From: UBA7396 sp964527685
GTDB lineage: Bacteria > Patescibacteriota > Gracilibacteria > BD1-5 > UBA6164
NCBI GenBank assembly: GCA_964527685.1
Contig: CAZGOC010000009.1
Coordinates: 1 to 19,271, forward strand
DNA length: 19,271 nt
Direction: 5' to 3'
Both the position numbers and the translations under genes were made by a program. A model generated the notes under the pieces. It searched no databases, was not told where the DNA came from, and worked only from the letters and a program-made list of their open reading frames with translations. Of the stretch, positions 18,886 to 19,271 are shown piece after piece (position 1 is the first letter of the stretch; every line of letters begins with the position of its first letter).

Positions 18886-19271
18886 TTAAACTATTTCTTG
18901 GATTTTATCTCAAAGTCAATTTATCTTTGAGGCATATTTTGAATCAGTTGCATATCAAGCTTTAGATAACTCTTTTGCAAACTTTTCTCTGTCAAGTCAT
19001 CTGTAATTTGTAGGATAGTGTGGAGGTTTTGGTTTTATATCATATCAGTAAGCAAAGGCATTTTTATATCTTGGGTTTGTTGTTAAAAACTCAGCATATC
19101 AATAAAAAGAATCTTTCATATTTTTAAATTTTCTAAATCAATCTTTAATTGTTACCATTTTTCAATTTACTTCTTCTTGAGTTGACATTGTTACAAAATC
19201 TTTATTTCAAAAAGCTTTTATTCAAAAATAATTTCAATGTTTTTTTGCAAGACTTGATTGTCCCCATCAAG
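18886..19271 (-). CDS. GH73-type glucosaminidase (peptidoglycan hydrolase), 3' part
   Basis: Cuts the glycan strand of peptidoglycan (endo-beta-N-acetylglucosaminidase, FlgJ/LytD type). The visible 127 C-terminal residues carry the family signature: GWGQSSLAKKHGNYFGIKA near the left end, then TQEEVNGKMVTIKDGFRKF, DSFYGYAEFL, NPRYKNAF and the terminal AGYATDSKYASKI. The catalytic Glu normally sits two residues before GWG and so lies just outside the window. There is an insertion of about 20 proline-rich residues (KPKPPHYPTNYRG) between NPRY and the last helix, where the family usually goes straight on to the YA...L helix. It leads the five-gene run, or continues it from further right, with 24 nt to the giant membrane protein. 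An envelope location is expected; the signal peptide, if any, is off the window. Confidence 0.9.

Overview
The window comes from a very AT-rich bacterium that reads TGA as glycine (translation table 25). The proof is internal. In the tyrosyl-tRNA synthetase the class I HIGH motif is spelled His-Ile-TGA-His. In pyruvate kinase 21 of 25 glycines are TGA, including those of the conserved RGDLG and LSGET motifs. TGG still serves as tryptophan. This code is known from Absconditabacteria (SR1) and Gracilibacteria (BD1-5/GN02), so the source is almost certainly one of these candidate-phylum (CPR) lineages; the sequence alone does not settle which. With table 11 nearly every gene here shatters into fragments. 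All fifteen visible stop codons are TAA, and none of the visible starts has a Shine-Dalgarno motif.

Layout. Plus strand, 1-4596: the 3' part of a large repetitive surface protein (three fibronectin-III-like units, then nine ELWKSDGT-type repeats, interrupted by a 100-N assembly gap), a coiled-coil lipoprotein, and pyruvate kinase. Everything from 4670 to the right edge is on the minus strand. In order of transcription (right to left): (i) a run of at least five genes: GH73 glucosaminidase (truncated by the window edge), a giant glycine-zipper/coiled-coil membrane protein (contains a second 100-N gap), a 742-aa protein, a thioredoxin-fold-like protein and a 70-aa membrane protein; (ii) a CsoR-type metal-sensing repressor with its own promoter and terminator; (iii) a cyclic-nucleotide-binding domain protein coupled to tyrS, followed by a terminator; (iv) a three-gene set of 121-aa, 190-aa (one membrane helix) and 640-aa proteins, the last with a twin-arginine signal and a transglutaminase-like Cys-His-Asp triad; (v) a 591-aa protein of unknown function with a very good promoter.

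The housekeeping genes (pyk, tyrS) sit among long, lineage-specific envelope or exported proteins. The most intriguing part is run (i), which joins a peptidoglycan hydrolase to giant membrane-associated partners, together with the exported transglutaminase-like protein of run (iv). Cultured or imaged Absconditabacteria are epibionts or predators of other bacteria, so surface adhesins, wall hydrolases and exported cysteine-enzyme folds are reasonable candidates for host contact; that link is inference. A 68-nt hairpin element occurs twice (64/68 identical), each time just after a stop codon and in the sense orientation, and looks like a repeated terminator cassette.
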